Shown here one piece after another: positions 1 to 9,570 of a stretch of 64,000 bases of DNA. Location: assembly GCA_002929135.1 (NCBI GenBank), contig PESC01000006.1:20781-84780 (forward strand). Reading direction: 5' to 3'. How positions within the stretch are numbered: position 1 is the first letter of the stretch; the number at the start of each line of letters is the position of its first letter. A program made the translations under genes and the position numbers. Source of the DNA: Methylomonas sp. (GTDB taxonomy: Bacteria > Pseudomonadota > Gammaproteobacteria > Methylococcales > Methylomonadaceae). Under the pieces are notes generated by a model. The model saw only the letters and a list, made by a program, of their open reading frames with translations. It was not told where the DNA came from and ran no database searches.

Positions 1-1012
1 TGGTCTGAGCTTCATGGTAGCGCCAGCGTTGCAGTATCAGTGGCGACGGGAATTGCTTGTCGCGCACAAAATGCGACGCCTTGTCCAGCGGATGGGGCAG
101 GGTGTCGGCTACGGCCAGCGATTGTCCCGCCAGTGCATTGATGAGGCTGGCTTTGCCGCTATTGGCTTTGCCCGCCAGCAAAATCTGGAATGGTTCGGCG
201 TTGCGCTGGCTCTGCCGTTGTCGCTGCCGAATCGTGTTTATTTCGCGCTGTGTGCGCCGGGTGGGTTTGCGCAAATCGTCATCGTCGAGCACCATGTTGC
301 CGCTATAGAGTTCGATGGCGTAAAAGCCAACTTTCTTGATGTAGGCGTCGATCAGCCAGCGTTTGAGGTCATCGGTCGAGCTGGCCAGCAACTGGCTGTT
401 GGCAAACACCCGCAGCTCCCGGATGAGCGTCGTCACCGGATCGAAACCCGCTGTGACCACCCGGAACAGACGGTACAGCTCACGCCCCTTGCTGGCAATC
501 CTGCGGCCTTTGGCCAGATCGTTGATCGAAAACACATGGCTGCCGGGTATGTTTTCGCTGAACGCTAGGCGTAATTCGCGGGCGAATACTTCGATGACTT
601 TCAGCAGATAGGGGATTTTGACTTCCAGAATCGCCTGTTTTTGCTGCGGATGATAAACCTCGGCAACCGCATTCATGACTTGAGTCAATGTCTGCAGGTA
701 AAAGCTGCTATCGCCCAGGTCGTGGTCTTGTTTGCGTACTTCGGCGGAAATTGCCGCTACGCGCTGCCAGGCCAGCTCGCTTTGCGGGGTGTTGACCAGC
801 GATGGCGAGATGTCCAGCCATTGCGGTTCGGGCTTGAGTTTTTCCAGAATCCGGCTGACACCCCACCAGATCAGGGCCAGAGCCGCCGATGCAGCAACCC
901 AGCCCAGCAGCCAGTGGTTCAACCACAACCAGTAGACACCCGCCAGCAATGGCACCATCAGCGGTAGCGCAACCGAGATCGCCAGCATGCGCCAGCGGTG
1001 TTTGAGGTTCAT
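1..1012 (-). CDS. Membrane-anchored P-loop GTPase-like protein (3' end beyond window)
   Basis: The protein is read from an ATG at 1012 that overlaps the stop of the upstream gene (ATGA), and it stays open to the left edge, so the C-terminus is missing. The first 45 residues hold two hydrophobic segments, which suggests membrane anchoring. A long helical stretch follows, then a P-loop near residues 280-290 (LLAGKANSGKASL). The residue after the P-loop Lys, normally Ser or Thr and a Mg2+ ligand, is Ala here, whereas the partner gene upstream has a canonical Thr. The likely role is a dynamin-like or YcjX/YcjF-like envelope GTPase working with that partner. G3 and G4 motifs would lie beyond the edge, so the subfamily cannot be fixed. 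Confidence 0.7.
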   Translation of the reverse strand, partial: MNLKHRWRMLAISVALPLMVPLLAGVYWLWLNHWLLGWVAASAALALIWWGVSRILEKLKPEPQWLDISPSLVNTPQSELAWQRVAAISAEVRKQDHDLGDSSFYLQTLTQVMNAVAEVYHPQQKQAILEVKIPYLLKVIEVFARELRLAFSENIPGSHVFSINDLAKGRRIASKGRELYRLFRVVTAGFDPVTTLIRELRVFANSQLLASSTDDLKRWLIDAYIKKVGFYAIELYSGNMVLDDDDLRKPTRRTQREINTIRQRQRQSQRNAEPFQILLAGKANSGKASLINALAGQSLAVADTLPHPLDKASHFVRDKQFPSPLILQRWRYHEAQT

Positions 1013-2208
1013 GACGAAGGCTGGCTCGACTGATCGAGGTAACTCTTCATCAAGGTCTTGCCTGCATCGTACTCCCGCGCGTAAATCGACTGAAAATGCC
1101 GTTTGCCCAATGCCAGGCCATCGCGTCGGCTCTGGAAATAGATAATCAAGGTTTTGCCCAGTGCGAAGGTGGTTGCAGCCGTCAGCAGTGCGGAAACCGG
1201 GGCACCGAACACCGGCACCAGCTTGACCAGTTTGCGCCGTCCCCAGTTGGTCAACAAACTGATGCCCAAGGCACCGGCGATTTCGCTCAAATGCTTGCCA
1301 TCGAGCGGATAACGGTAAATCGATGCCAGTGTGTGCAGCATTTTCATCTGCAACAGGGTTACCAGCGGAATGTCGACCAAGGGCAACGGAATGGCACCCG
1401 CCGCCCCGGACAACACGGTATAGGCCATGATGTGCGGCATGGCGGCATCCTGGTAAATATCGAATAGCTCGTGGCGCAGATCGCGCATGTGGTGCAGCAA
1501 GCCCGCCATGCCGTTCGGTACGGTGGTTTCCAGACACTGCCAGAGGGCTTCCAGACCGTAATGCACCGGTGGATACTGGTCTTCCGGCAGGGTGAAATCG
1601 ACGGCGACGAAGCGGGCATCCATGCCCTTGAACAACTCGCGCTGCGCCAGCAGCGAACGCCGCAGATTTTCCGGCACCGACGCAGGCCAGTGTTCGTCCT
1701 GGTAGGGGTAAGGCTGGATATGCTCGAAGGCGTAGTCGGGGTAAGCTTCGTGCAGGGCGGTCTGCACCACGATCACCGGCCAGTGCGGCCGGTTTTTCAG
1801 GATTTTTTGCAAGGCGGCGATCACGCCATGCTGGGCATGATCCATCGCCTTCATCACCACGATCAACACCTGGGTTTGTTCCTGAAAGACTTCCAGATCG
1901 GCCTGAGGATCGTAATCGGCCTCACCCAAGCCCCGGGTGTCGAGAAACTTCAGAATACAGTTGTTGCTGTCAGGGAAGTCGTAGACGAAAGCCGAGCGGG
2001 TGCAGGGCTGCATACCGTTGCCGATCTGGGCACGGCTGTCGCCGGTCAGGGCGCGGATCAGCGAAGTTTTGCCGGATTGGCTTTTACCCAGCAACCAGAA
2101 TACCGGGGCAGGCAGGGTCGAGCGAATAGACGCCAGCCAGTTGTCGATTTTGTCGTCGTCGACCTGGGGGGACACTACCGAGGTGTAGTATTTGTGCCAG
2201 ATCGACAT
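1009..2208 (-). CDS. GTPase with C-terminal DUF697 (YcjF-type) domain
   Basis: A protein of 399 residues. The N-terminal G domain has P-loop GKSQSGKTSL near residue 41 and a DTRG G3 motif near residue 92. The C-terminal half has a hydrophobic DUF697-like region (GAAGAIPLPLVDIPLV, about residue 268) followed by a second membrane-prone glycine-rich stretch. DUF697 GTPases are peripheral or integral inner-membrane proteins of uncertain function. The gene lies 13 nt after a small unknown gene and overlaps the next GTPase by 4 nt, so the three probably form one operon. The two GTPases may act as a heteromeric pair; that is inference from synteny and size. Confidence 0.8.
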   Translation of the reverse strand: MSIWHKYYTSVVSPQVDDDKIDNWLASIRSTLPAPVFWLLGKSQSGKTSLIRALTGDSRAQIGNGMQPCTRSAFVYDFPDSNNCILKFLDTRGLGEADYDPQADLEVFQEQTQVLIVVMKAMDHAQHGVIAALQKILKNRPHWPVIVVQTALHEAYPDYAFEHIQPYPYQDEHWPASVPENLRRSLLAQRELFKGMDARFVAVDFTLPEDQYPPVHYGLEALWQCLETTVPNGMAGLLHHMRDLRHELFDIYQDAAMPHIMAYTVLSGAAGAIPLPLVDIPLVTLLQMKMLHTLASIYRYPLDGKHLSEIAGALGISLLTNWGRRKLVKLVPVFGAPVSALLTAATTFALGKTLIIYFQSRRDGLALGKRHFQSIYAREYDAGKTLMKSYLDQSSQPSS

Positions 2209-2221
2209 GGTAATCAGCTCG

Positions 2222-2473
2222 TCATTCCGTCAGAAAACTTAACAGCCGTTGTTCGACAGCCTGCCATGACAACAAGGCCGGTTTGTCCTGAATGGTCAGG
2301 ATGATCGCATGGTGACCGCTGAACTTGTAACTGGCTTTGACGCTGGCACCCGAGATCGTACCGTGACTGGCATCGCCAACAAGTTGGTAGCCTTGCTCGA
2401 CAGCGGCTTTTTGCGCCTTGGCGAACAAAGCGTCCGGCGTCTGGCGGATTTTTACCACGAGGGTTTTGGACAT
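2222..2473 (-). CDS. Small conserved-looking protein of unknown function
   Basis: A protein of 83 residues beginning MSKTLVVKIRQTPDALF. A longer reading upstream to 2563 would run through a region that does not look coding, so the ATG at 2473 is preferred. It has no signal peptide and no membrane segment. The C-terminal half (IQDKPALLSWQAVEQRLLSF) resembles small proteins of the PHA granule-region type, in which a beta-rich core ends in a KP-xxx-W helix, but that link is weak. It is the first gene of the operon with the two GTPases, and no function is assigned. Confidence 0.6.
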   Translation of the reverse strand: MSKTLVVKIRQTPDALFAKAQKAAVEQGYQLVGDASHGTISGASVKASYKFSGHHAIILTIQDKPALLSWQAVEQRLLSFLTE

Positions 2474-2631
2474 GGCGACAGGATGGCAGGATGGTTGATG
2501 CGGGCCGAACGGCACGGGCAAAATTATAGCCACAAACGTTACAGGCGTGTAAGCGCCAGGCACAAGGCGTGCCGAATATTATTCAAACTCGCGGCATCGC
2601 GGGTCATGGCATCACACTGGGAGCAGATACG

Positions 2632-4137
2632 ATGAATACCCCCCAACACGACCGTCACCCCAACAAACTCGCTCACTTTCTGCGCACACCGCTCGATACC
2701 CTGCTGGATGAACATGCGCGCACCGATCCACAGCAAAACCTGCTGGCGTTGTTCGCGCGTTGCGTTCGTGATGTTCCGGCGTATCGCCCGTTTCTGGCCC
2801 GTCACGGCATCGATCCCGCGACGATAGCCAGCTATCAGGATTTCGCCCGCCTGCCGCTGATGAACAAAGCCAATTACATGCAGGCTTTTGCGCTGGCCGA
2901 ACGCTGTTTCGGTGGCAGTCTGGCCGGTGCCGACCGCATTGCCGTGTCGTCGGGTTCGACCGGTGTGCCGACGTTCTGGCCGCGCTCGGCGCACCATGAA
3001 GCCGACGTTGCCATTCGCTTCGAACAGGTTTTCCGCGACAGTTTTTCCTCGCATCAGCGATCCACTCTGGCCGTGGTCTGCTTTGCGCTGGGCAATTGGG
3101 TGGGCGGTATGTTCACGACCTCGTGCTGCTGGCATCTCGCCAACAAGGGCTACCCGCTGCTGGTGGCTACGCCCGGCAACAGCAAGCCGGAGATTTTGCG
3201 CATCGTGCGGGAACTGGCAGGCCATTTCGAACAAACCGTGCTGCTGGGTTACCCGCCGTTCGTGAAAGACGTCATCGATGCGGGCCTGGCAGAGGGCCTG
3301 GACTGGTCGCGCTGCAATCTCAAACTGGTTTTTGCAGGCGAAGTGTTCAGCGAAGAGTGGCGCAGCCTGGTCGGGCAACGCACCGGTTCCCGCGCACCGT
3401 GTTTCGATTCCGCATCGCTGTATGGCACGGCCGACGGCGGGGTGCTTGGCAACGAAACGCCGTTGAGCATTGCCATCCGCCGCTGGCTGGCGCAACAGCC
3501 ACAGGCGGCGCGTGAACTGTTTGGCGAGTCGCGCCTACCGACGCTGGTGCAATACGATCCGTGCAACCGCTTCTTCGAAGTCGATAACGGCACACTGGTG
3601 CTGTCGGGCGAAAGCAGCGTGCCGCTGTTGCGTTACCACATCGCCGACCAGGGTGGCGTGTCGAGCTATGACGAACTATGGCAATTCTTGCGTGACCATG
3701 GCATCAACGGGCTGGCCGATCTCGATCTGCCACCGACCTACCAGCCCAGACACCTGCCGTTCGTCCATGTGTTTGGCCGCGCCGATTTCACCGTGTCGTT
3801 CTATGGCGCCAACATTTATCCGGAAAACATCACCATCGGGCTGGAGCGCCCGGCGTTTGCCTCATGGCTCACCGGCAAGTTCGTGTTACGGGTCGATGAG
3901 AACCAGGGCGGCGACAAGGTGTTGGCCATTGCGGTCGAGCTGCTGCCAGGTGTCGGCCCGGCACCCGACATGGCCGCGATGATCGCCGATTCGGTGCGTC
4001 ACCATCTGCTGCGGCTGAACAGCGAATTTGCCCACTACACACCACCAGAGCGGCAAACACCGGTCATCAGCCTGCATGACTTTGGCGATCCGAATTTTTT
4101 CCCGGTCGGTGTCAAGCACCGCTATACCCGGCAGTGA
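2632..4137 (+). CDS. PaaK-like phenylacetate-CoA ligase family AMP-binding enzyme
   Basis: A protein of 501 residues from the ATG at 2632 (MNTPQHDRHPNK); an in-frame upstream start at 2569 would add 21 unlikely residues. The Ser/Gly/Thr-rich AMP-binding loop VSSGSTGVPTFW lies near residue 105, and a FDSASLYGTADGG segment matches the adenylate-binding region of the PaaK branch of the ANL superfamily. Members activate an aryl or other carboxylate to an acyl-AMP and then a CoA thioester in the cytoplasm. No phenylacetate catabolism genes are nearby and the gene stands alone, so the substrate is unknown. Many PaaK-like proteins act in natural-product or cell-surface pathways. Confidence 0.8.
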   Translation: MNTPQHDRHPNKLAHFLRTPLDTLLDEHARTDPQQNLLALFARCVRDVPAYRPFLARHGIDPATIASYQDFARLPLMNKANYMQAFALAERCFGGSLAGADRIAVSSGSTGVPTFWPRSAHHEADVAIRFEQVFRDSFSSHQRSTLAVVCFALGNWVGGMFTTSCCWHLANKGYPLLVATPGNSKPEILRIVRELAGHFEQTVLLGYPPFVKDVIDAGLAEGLDWSRCNLKLVFAGEVFSEEWRSLVGQRTGSRAPCFDSASLYGTADGGVLGNETPLSIAIRRWLAQQPQAARELFGESRLPTLVQYDPCNRFFEVDNGTLVLSGESSVPLLRYHIADQGGVSSYDELWQFLRDHGINGLADLDLPPTYQPRHLPFVHVFGRADFTVSFYGANIYPENITIGLERPAFASWLTGKFVLRVDENQGGDKVLAIAVELLPGVGPAPDMAAMIADSVRHHLLRLNSEFAHYTPPERQTPVISLHDFGDPNFFPVGVKHRYTRQ

Positions 4138-4367
4138 TGCCAACCCTTTCCCTGTAGCAAAAAATTCAGGGGTAAATTGTTCAACGGGATTTGTCTGGAT
4201 TGCGCTTTCACCCGCCCTGGTAGATCGTGGAAATTCATATCTACCATCGAACAGACATGACGTGCAGTGGCTGAAAAATGGTTTTGCGGGTATTGGTCGC
4301 CGTCGTATTCGGGCTTGAATTACCCGAGATATTGGCTATTGATGCTTGGCATCGATTACGCCTCATA

Positions 4368-4396
4368 CTCGTTCCCGCCTGAGAGCGTGGAACGAG
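4368..4396. repeat. Dispersed palindrome, family A (CGTTCCC...GGGAACG), diverged copy
   Basis: Inverted arms CTCGTTCC and GGAACGAG surround a short centre. It is a degenerate copy of a palindrome seen at seven other intergenic places in the window (5575, 18612, 24670, 30779, 56460, 59140 and a half copy near 27763). It sits at the 3' end of the haem-c gene on the minus strand. The rest of 4138-4398 shows nothing else. Confidence 0.6.
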
Positions 4397-4398
4397 TT

Positions 4399-5283
4399 TC
4401 AAGGTCGGCGCAACCAGTCAGTGACTGTGCTGGTTGCCAGCCTGCAAGCTTGCAGGCTGGTTCCCCGCAACTTATTCCAGAAATGGCGTGCCTGCTCCCC
4501 AGTAAAGCAAGTTTGCAGGTAGGTTGTGCCAAGGTTTTTAGCCATGGCCACTGCGTCGTGATAATACGAAGTCGGCAGCCACATTTGATACAGGCTGAGG
4601 CCAATCTGAAAATTCAGCGACAACCCCATCAGCCCCCCGCTAATCACCAGCAAATAGGCAAAGACTGGCGTTTCGCGTGTCAAGTACCAGGCAAAAATGT
4701 CGGTCAACATGCTCAGGAATGGGATGCCGATGGTCAGTCGCTTCAGCCATACCGGCATGTCGCAAAGCACGAAAAGTTTGCCGACAAAGAACAGGATCAT
4801 GGCAATCCCGAACAGGTGAATGTGCGATACCCGAACCAGCGCAGGGATGGACGCACCGCGATCGGCTTCGGTGAGTTTGACCACCTCTGCATAACGGGTC
4901 AATGGCGGTACGCTCATGCCACTGGCAGGTGAATGACAACCCAGACAATCGCGCTGCAGGATGGGGGCCACTTGGGTATCGTAAACGGCTTGTTGGGCGC
5001 CGCCGTCTATCCAGTCAAGTATCACGGTTTTGTCTGCTGACGACTTGAGGTTACCGGCCATCGGCCCATTGATGGCCGAACTCAACCGGGTTTGATCGGG
5101 GCTGCCATGGTAAGCAATCACCACATCGTCTATCGATAGTCCGGGTCGACCATCGCGACCCTGGTGGCTGAAATAGATTTGCCCCAGGGAAAACGCATAA
5201 CCTATCGCAATGCTCAACAGAAACATGCTGCTGAGTATGCGCTCCGAAACCGAAATGTCGGTGAATCGTTGGCAGTTTTGCAT
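4399..5283 (-). CDS. Multi-pass membrane protein with one c-type haem motif (CLGCH)
   Basis: A protein of 294 residues from the ATG at 5283, preceded by GAGGTG at good spacing; the upstream in-frame start at 5322 lacks this site. One hydrophobic segment lies near residues 15-35. The periplasmic-looking part contains CLGCHSP near residue 115, a single CxxCH haem c site. Three or four further membrane segments follow in the second half (AMILFFVGKLFVL, FAYLLVISGGLMGLSLN). The layout resembles membrane-anchored cytochromes of unknown partner found in environmental gammaproteobacteria. No oxidase or dehydrogenase gene is adjacent. A role in electron transfer is inferred only from the haem motif. 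Confidence 0.65.
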   Translation of the reverse strand: MQNCQRFTDISVSERILSSMFLLSIAIGYAFSLGQIYFSHQGRDGRPGLSIDDVVIAYHGSPDQTRLSSAINGPMAGNLKSSADKTVILDWIDGGAQQAVYDTQVAPILQRDCLGCHSPASGMSVPPLTRYAEVVKLTEADRGASIPALVRVSHIHLFGIAMILFFVGKLFVLCDMPVWLKRLTIGIPFLSMLTDIFAWYLTRETPVFAYLLVISGGLMGLSLNFQIGLSLYQMWLPTSYYHDAVAMAKNLGTTYLQTCFTGEQARHFWNKLRGTSLQACRLATSTVTDWLRRP

Positions 5284-5574
5284 TGCACACCTCGCAAATC
5301 GTGAAAGGCGATTTTCAAGCAAGCAATATGTGCGCCATGGCTTGACCAGTTACTGTGATCGACAGAAAGTTTTGCGCATTATTCTTATTAACAATCAATA
5401 GCATGCGGTATTTTGCTTAAGGCCGGATTGGCGTCGATATACGCCGACAGTGGGCTTCCGCAAGCCGCACTGAGACTGGTTCGGCATGGCTGTGGTGCGA
5501 TCTGCACCGATGTGTGTGATTCTCTCACCATTGCAGTACCAGTCCTGTAATCGGGCGGCATTTCCTCGTTTCCT

Positions 5575-5599
5575 CGTTCCCACGCTCCGCGTGGGAACG
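5575..5599. repeat. Dispersed palindrome, family A, near-perfect copy
   Basis: The arms CGTTCCCACGC and GCGTGGGAACG are perfectly complementary across a CTC centre. It lies in the 385-nt gap between the hpnN stop and the start of the haem-c gene. Apart from this palindrome the gap (5284-5668) shows no gene. Confidence 0.8.
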
Positions 5600-5668
5600 C
5601 AGACCGGGCGCAATCGACTCGGTATGCGCTTTGGGCTAACGCAGTTCCCCCCTACAGATTCTGCTTTT

Positions 5669-8287
5669 TTATTCCACCGGTTTTCCCGCCATGGCTGGCA
5701 ATACCAGCAGGCTGCAAATAACAGTCAGCGAAATGCCGATGGCCAGCAGCAAGCCCATGCTGGCGGTACCGGCGTGGTTGTTGAATGCCAGGCTGGAAAA
5801 ACTGCAAAATGTGGTCAATGCACTGAAAAACACGCCTCGCGCCGAGCTGGATTGCAGCAGGGCATGGTGGTCATCGTGGTGCTGCATTCTGTGTACGATG
5901 TGAATTGCACTGTCCACTCCCATACCCAGCAGCAAGGGCAGCACGATGATGTTGGCAAAATTGAACGGGTTGCTCAGCCAGACATTCACCGCCGCCGTCA
6001 GCAACGCCGCCAGCAACAGCGGCAGCAGGATGAGGCATGTGGTTTTGCCGCTTCGGGTTTGTAGCAACAGAAACACCACGATCATCACCAGCGCAGCGCT
6101 GAAGGCCTGGACGAAGGCGGTCACTACGGCCTGTCCCGTGGTGACATCGCCTATCGGCAGACCGAACGAGTTGGGTTCCGTTGCCAGAATCTGCTCGACG
6201 AATACTTTAAGGTTTTGCGTGTCATTCAAATCCTGCGCTGGCATGGCCAGTACACGGTACTCGCCGTGTTTACCTACCCAATGCTCGCGCACCTCGGGCG
6301 GAATGTCGTCGATAGTGAAAGCCGTTGCCGTCAGCCCGTCACGCAGCATCAGCATGGTGTGCGGCAACAGCTTCAATACGCTGTTTTCCAGCCGCGCATA
6401 CTGTGCGGCGGGCTGGGCTTGGGCATCGGCATGTTGCACGAAGTCGGCAATGGTTTTGCTCAAACGGTTGAGTATCTCGACATTTACTGCGCCATCCGGC
6501 CTTGCGGCGGCCACTTGCAGGGTTTGCTGCAAGCTCAGCAGCGCGGCACGGACATCCGACGATGCAGGTTCGGCAGCGAAACGGTTCAGTTGCACCGGCA
6601 TGATGAGGTTCAGGTGGTCGAGAATTTCCAGCTTTGCCTCCTGCTGTTCGGCCACCAGGCTGCTTAAGGTCATGGCTTCATGAACGCTGGATAGTTGGCC
6701 GAATTTCGCCGCCAGCGCATCGGCTTCCGCCAGGCTGCCGGTCAGCGCCGAGGTGGCGAATGGTGAATCGGTCTGGCTTTTCAGCAATTGTTTGAAGGCG
6801 ATGACCGATGGCGCATTGGGGTAGCGCAGATTGATCGGGCTGGAATCAAAGGTCAGGTGTGTCAACGAGAAACCGGCGGCAATGGTGACAGCAACCGCGC
6901 CGATGAGAATGGCCCGTGAATGGCGAAACGGCAATAAATAGACCTGTTGCGGCAGCAAGCGGTCGCTGTTCCTGGGCAAAGGCTGAATCGGCAGCCATTT
7001 CAGAATGGCAGGCAGCAAAGTCAACGATACGACCAGGCCGATCAGGATGCCGCCGCTGGAAATAATGCCCAGTTCGGAAACTCCCCGGAAATCGGTGGGT
7101 ACGAAAGCCAGAAAACCCAGCATGGTGGTCATGGCGCACATGAACAGCGATTTGCCCATGCTGTTCATGCTGTCGATCAGGGCCGCGTCGGTCGATTCGC
7201 CCTGCTGACGGCATTCCTGGTAACGCAGACAGAAATGCGTCGCAAAATCCACTCCCAGGCCGATGTACAGCACGGCAAAGGCAATCGAAATCAGGTTCAA
7301 ATGGCCGACGGCAACGGTGGCGAATCCAGCCGTCAAAATCAGGCCGACTACCAGACAGACAAAGGTGGCGAACAAAAGACGCAGCGAACGCAAGCCAATG
7401 AACAAGGCTATCAGCACCAGTACCAGCGATACGGCGCCGGAGATCAGCATGTCCTGGTTGACGGTTTCCATTTCCTCGTGCTCCAGCGCAACTTCGCCGG
7501 TAAGGTTCAAGCTTACGCCGGGAAACTGCGTGGCGGCTTCCTGTTGCAGGTTGCGCAGATAGCCCATGGGCTTTTGCGCAGGCAGCAATTCCTGGAAATC
7601 CAGATGCGGTCTGGCAACGACCAGGCGACGGGTTTGTTCGGCACCGAAACCGTCTGCCGCCAGCAAGGTTTGCCACGACAGCAAATGCTGGTGATTGCCT
7701 GCCCTGACCGCATTCATCGATGTCGCGAAGGCATCGAGCAATGGATCCAGCGGCATGGCCAAATCCCGCTCCTTGCCTTCGACGGCCAGGCCGATGATGT
7801 CGGTCAAACCGGCAAAATGATAATGCGCCGACAGATAGCCGATGAAGGGCTGGGCATCGATCAGCCTGTTCGATAGCGCTTCCAGCTCATCCAAGGCCAG
7901 AAACAGCAAGCCTTGTTGGCGAAAAAAACCGTTGTCGACCGGAATGTAACTGGACTGAAACAAGGCCTGTTCAGCGTTCAGACGCCGGTTGACCCATTGC
8001 GCCGCCATGGCCGTCTGCTCTGGCGTCGGCGATTCCACCACCACCAGAAAAGCCCCGGCATCCTTAGGGAAAGCTCTGTCCAGTTCGGCACGTATCCTGA
8101 CGAAAGGCAAGTCATCCGCCAGCAAATCGCTGGTATTGGTGTTCATCACCAAATGGTTGGCGGTGTAATACCCGCTGGCAACGCTCAGCAGCAGAAACAA
8201 AGCGATGATCCAGCCGGGGAAACGTACCGGGCCGTTGTTCAGGTGCGCAAGCAATCGGGTTTTCAATGAAGCAGGGTTTGAGGTCAT
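5669..8287 (-). CDS. hpnN: Hopanoid-associated RND (MMPL family) transporter HpnN
   Basis: A protein of 872 residues. One membrane segment lies near residue 30, followed by a large periplasmic loop opening with NTNTSDLLADDLPF and an FPKDAGAFLVVVES segment typical of HpnN. A six-helix bundle (about 280-430) comes next, then a second periplasmic domain and a second bundle at the C-terminus (SAALVMIVVFLLL; VLPLLLGMGVDSAIH). HpnN proteins move hopanoids from the inner to the outer membrane by proton motive force, and they are typical of hopanoid-making methanotrophs. No squalene-hopene cyclase gene is in the window, so it is separated from other hpn genes here. The assignment rests on overall architecture and the N-terminal loop. 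Confidence 0.85.
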   Translation of the reverse strand: MTSNPASLKTRLLAHLNNGPVRFPGWIIALFLLLSVASGYYTANHLVMNTNTSDLLADDLPFVRIRAELDRAFPKDAGAFLVVVESPTPEQTAMAAQWVNRRLNAEQALFQSSYIPVDNGFFRQQGLLFLALDELEALSNRLIDAQPFIGYLSAHYHFAGLTDIIGLAVEGKERDLAMPLDPLLDAFATSMNAVRAGNHQHLLSWQTLLAADGFGAEQTRRLVVARPHLDFQELLPAQKPMGYLRNLQQEAATQFPGVSLNLTGEVALEHEEMETVNQDMLISGAVSLVLVLIALFIGLRSLRLLFATFVCLVVGLILTAGFATVAVGHLNLISIAFAVLYIGLGVDFATHFCLRYQECRQQGESTDAALIDSMNSMGKSLFMCAMTTMLGFLAFVPTDFRGVSELGIISSGGILIGLVVSLTLLPAILKWLPIQPLPRNSDRLLPQQVYLLPFRHSRAILIGAVAVTIAAGFSLTHLTFDSSPINLRYPNAPSVIAFKQLLKSQTDSPFATSALTGSLAEADALAAKFGQLSSVHEAMTLSSLVAEQQEAKLEILDHLNLIMPVQLNRFAAEPASSDVRAALLSLQQTLQVAAARPDGAVNVEILNRLSKTIADFVQHADAQAQPAAQYARLENSVLKLLPHTMLMLRDGLTATAFTIDDIPPEVREHWVGKHGEYRVLAMPAQDLNDTQNLKVFVEQILATEPNSFGLPIGDVTTGQAVVTAFVQAFSAALVMIVVFLLLQTRSGKTTCLILLPLLLAALLTAAVNVWLSNPFNFANIIVLPLLLGMGVDSAIHIVHRMQHHDDHHALLQSSSARGVFFSALTTFCSFSSLAFNNHAGTASMGLLLAIGISLTVICSLLVLPAMAGKPVE

Positions 8288-8373
8288 GTTTTAGGAGAAA
8301 TCAGGCTGAACGCGGAGGAGGCAGGCAGCAGGGTCGTGAAATGGATGGGATGATTTTTGGGACTACCGGGAAT

Positions 8374-8395
8374 TTTCGATTTTCAAAAATCGAAA
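8374..8395. promoter_or_regulatory. Perfect AT-rich inverted repeat between divergent genes
   Basis: The arms TTTCGATTTT and AAAATCGAAA are perfectly complementary around a 2-nt centre. It lies between divergent hpnN and the oxidoreductase gene. It may be an operator or a cruciform; nothing in the sequence names a regulator. The rest of the 272-nt gap is unremarkable. Confidence 0.35.
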
Positions 8396-8559
8396 TGCAA
8401 GCGGCTTGGTCACTATTCAGCGTAAGCGGTTTCGCTGCCCCTCATTACAGCACAGGGGTTTTAAAATAGCGCCGTATAGCGAATCACTCTGGTTTGACTC
8501 GTTCGCTGCATCGCTGCAAACTGGGCGCGTCGCTTTTCCATTTTGAAGAGGTATATGCC

Positions 8560-9570
8560 ATGAGTCGAACCACACCTTTGCGTTGGGGCATCGTCGGCGC
8601 CGCGCGCATCAACGAACGGTTGCTGCCGGCGATCGTGCAAGCCAGCAATGCCGAATTGGTCGCCATCGCCAGCCGTCGTCCGGGCGCGGCGCAAGCAACC
8701 CTGGACAAATACGCGCCCGGTCAGCCTGGCGTTCAAACCTATGATGATCTCGATGCGGTACTAACCCACCCCGATGTAGAGGCCGTCTATCTGCCCATGG
8801 CCAATCACGAACATGCCGAATGGGCCTTACGCGCCATTGCCCAGCGCAAGCATGTGCTGGTCGAGAAGCCGATGGCGCTGACCGTGGCCGACATCGATGC
8901 CATAGCAACCGCCGCGCGGCGTCATAACGTCAAAATCATGGAAGGCTTTATGTACCGCTTTCACCCACAACATGCCCGGGTACGGGAAATCCTCGACTCT
9001 GGCGTCATCGGCGACATTCGTTCGGTACGTGCCAGCTACTCGTTCATGATGCGGCCTGCCCGTATGTACCGTTTGAGCGAATCGGTCGAACGCGGTGGCG
9101 GTGCAATGTGGGACATCGGCTGTTACGCCATACATTCGTTGCGCCTGTTCTTCGACGAATTGCCGACATCGGTCACGGCCATGGCTAACTATGTTGCCAG
9201 CGGTGCCGATAGTTCAACCAGTGGCGTACTGGATTACGGCAATGGCCGCTACGCGCAATTCGATTTCAGCTTTGAACGTGCACGTCGCTGCGAGTATGAA
9301 ATCGTGGGTACGCAAGGTGGCCTGAAATGTCATGTCGTCTGGCAATTGCCAGGCGATGTGCCGGTCATTTCCTGGTGGAGCGAAAACGGTAGGCAAGGCG
9401 AGGAGCGTTTGCCAGCGTCCAATCATTTTCTGCTGGAAGTCGAGCATTTCAGCGACTGCGTACTCAATGACAGAGCACCGTCCCTGTCGCTGGACGATGC
9501 TCGCGACAACTGCCGCGTCATCGTCGCGGCACTGAAATCGGCCGCCGAAGGTAGAACTATCGCCCTCTGA
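8560..9570 (+). CDS. Gfo/Idh/MocA family NAD(P)-dependent oxidoreductase
   Basis: A protein of 336 residues from the ATG at 8560 behind a GAAGAGG site. The N-terminal Rossmann fold starts RWGIVGAARINERLL, the EKPMALT motif with the conserved Lys lies near residue 110, and a C-terminal alpha/beta substrate domain begins around HARVREILDSGVIG. Family members oxidise or reduce sugars, inositols or related alcohols in the cytoplasm. No sugar pathway neighbours indicate the substrate. It appears to be a single-gene unit; 9571-9802 downstream holds no gene. Confidence 0.85.
   Translation: MSRTTPLRWGIVGAARINERLLPAIVQASNAELVAIASRRPGAAQATLDKYAPGQPGVQTYDDLDAVLTHPDVEAVYLPMANHEHAEWALRAIAQRKHVLVEKPMALTVADIDAIATAARRHNVKIMEGFMYRFHPQHARVREILDSGVIGDIRSVRASYSFMMRPARMYRLSESVERGGGAMWDIGCYAIHSLRLFFDELPTSVTAMANYVASGADSSTSGVLDYGNGRYAQFDFSFERARRCEYEIVGTQGGLKCHVVWQLPGDVPVISWWSENGRQGEERLPASNHFLLEVEHFSDCVLNDRAPSLSLDDARDNCRVIVAALKSAAEGRTIAL

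Noticed and set aside
2539..3495. Minus-strand open frame of 318 codons
   Set aside because: Antisense to the PaaK-like ligase, low-complexity composition, no family features.
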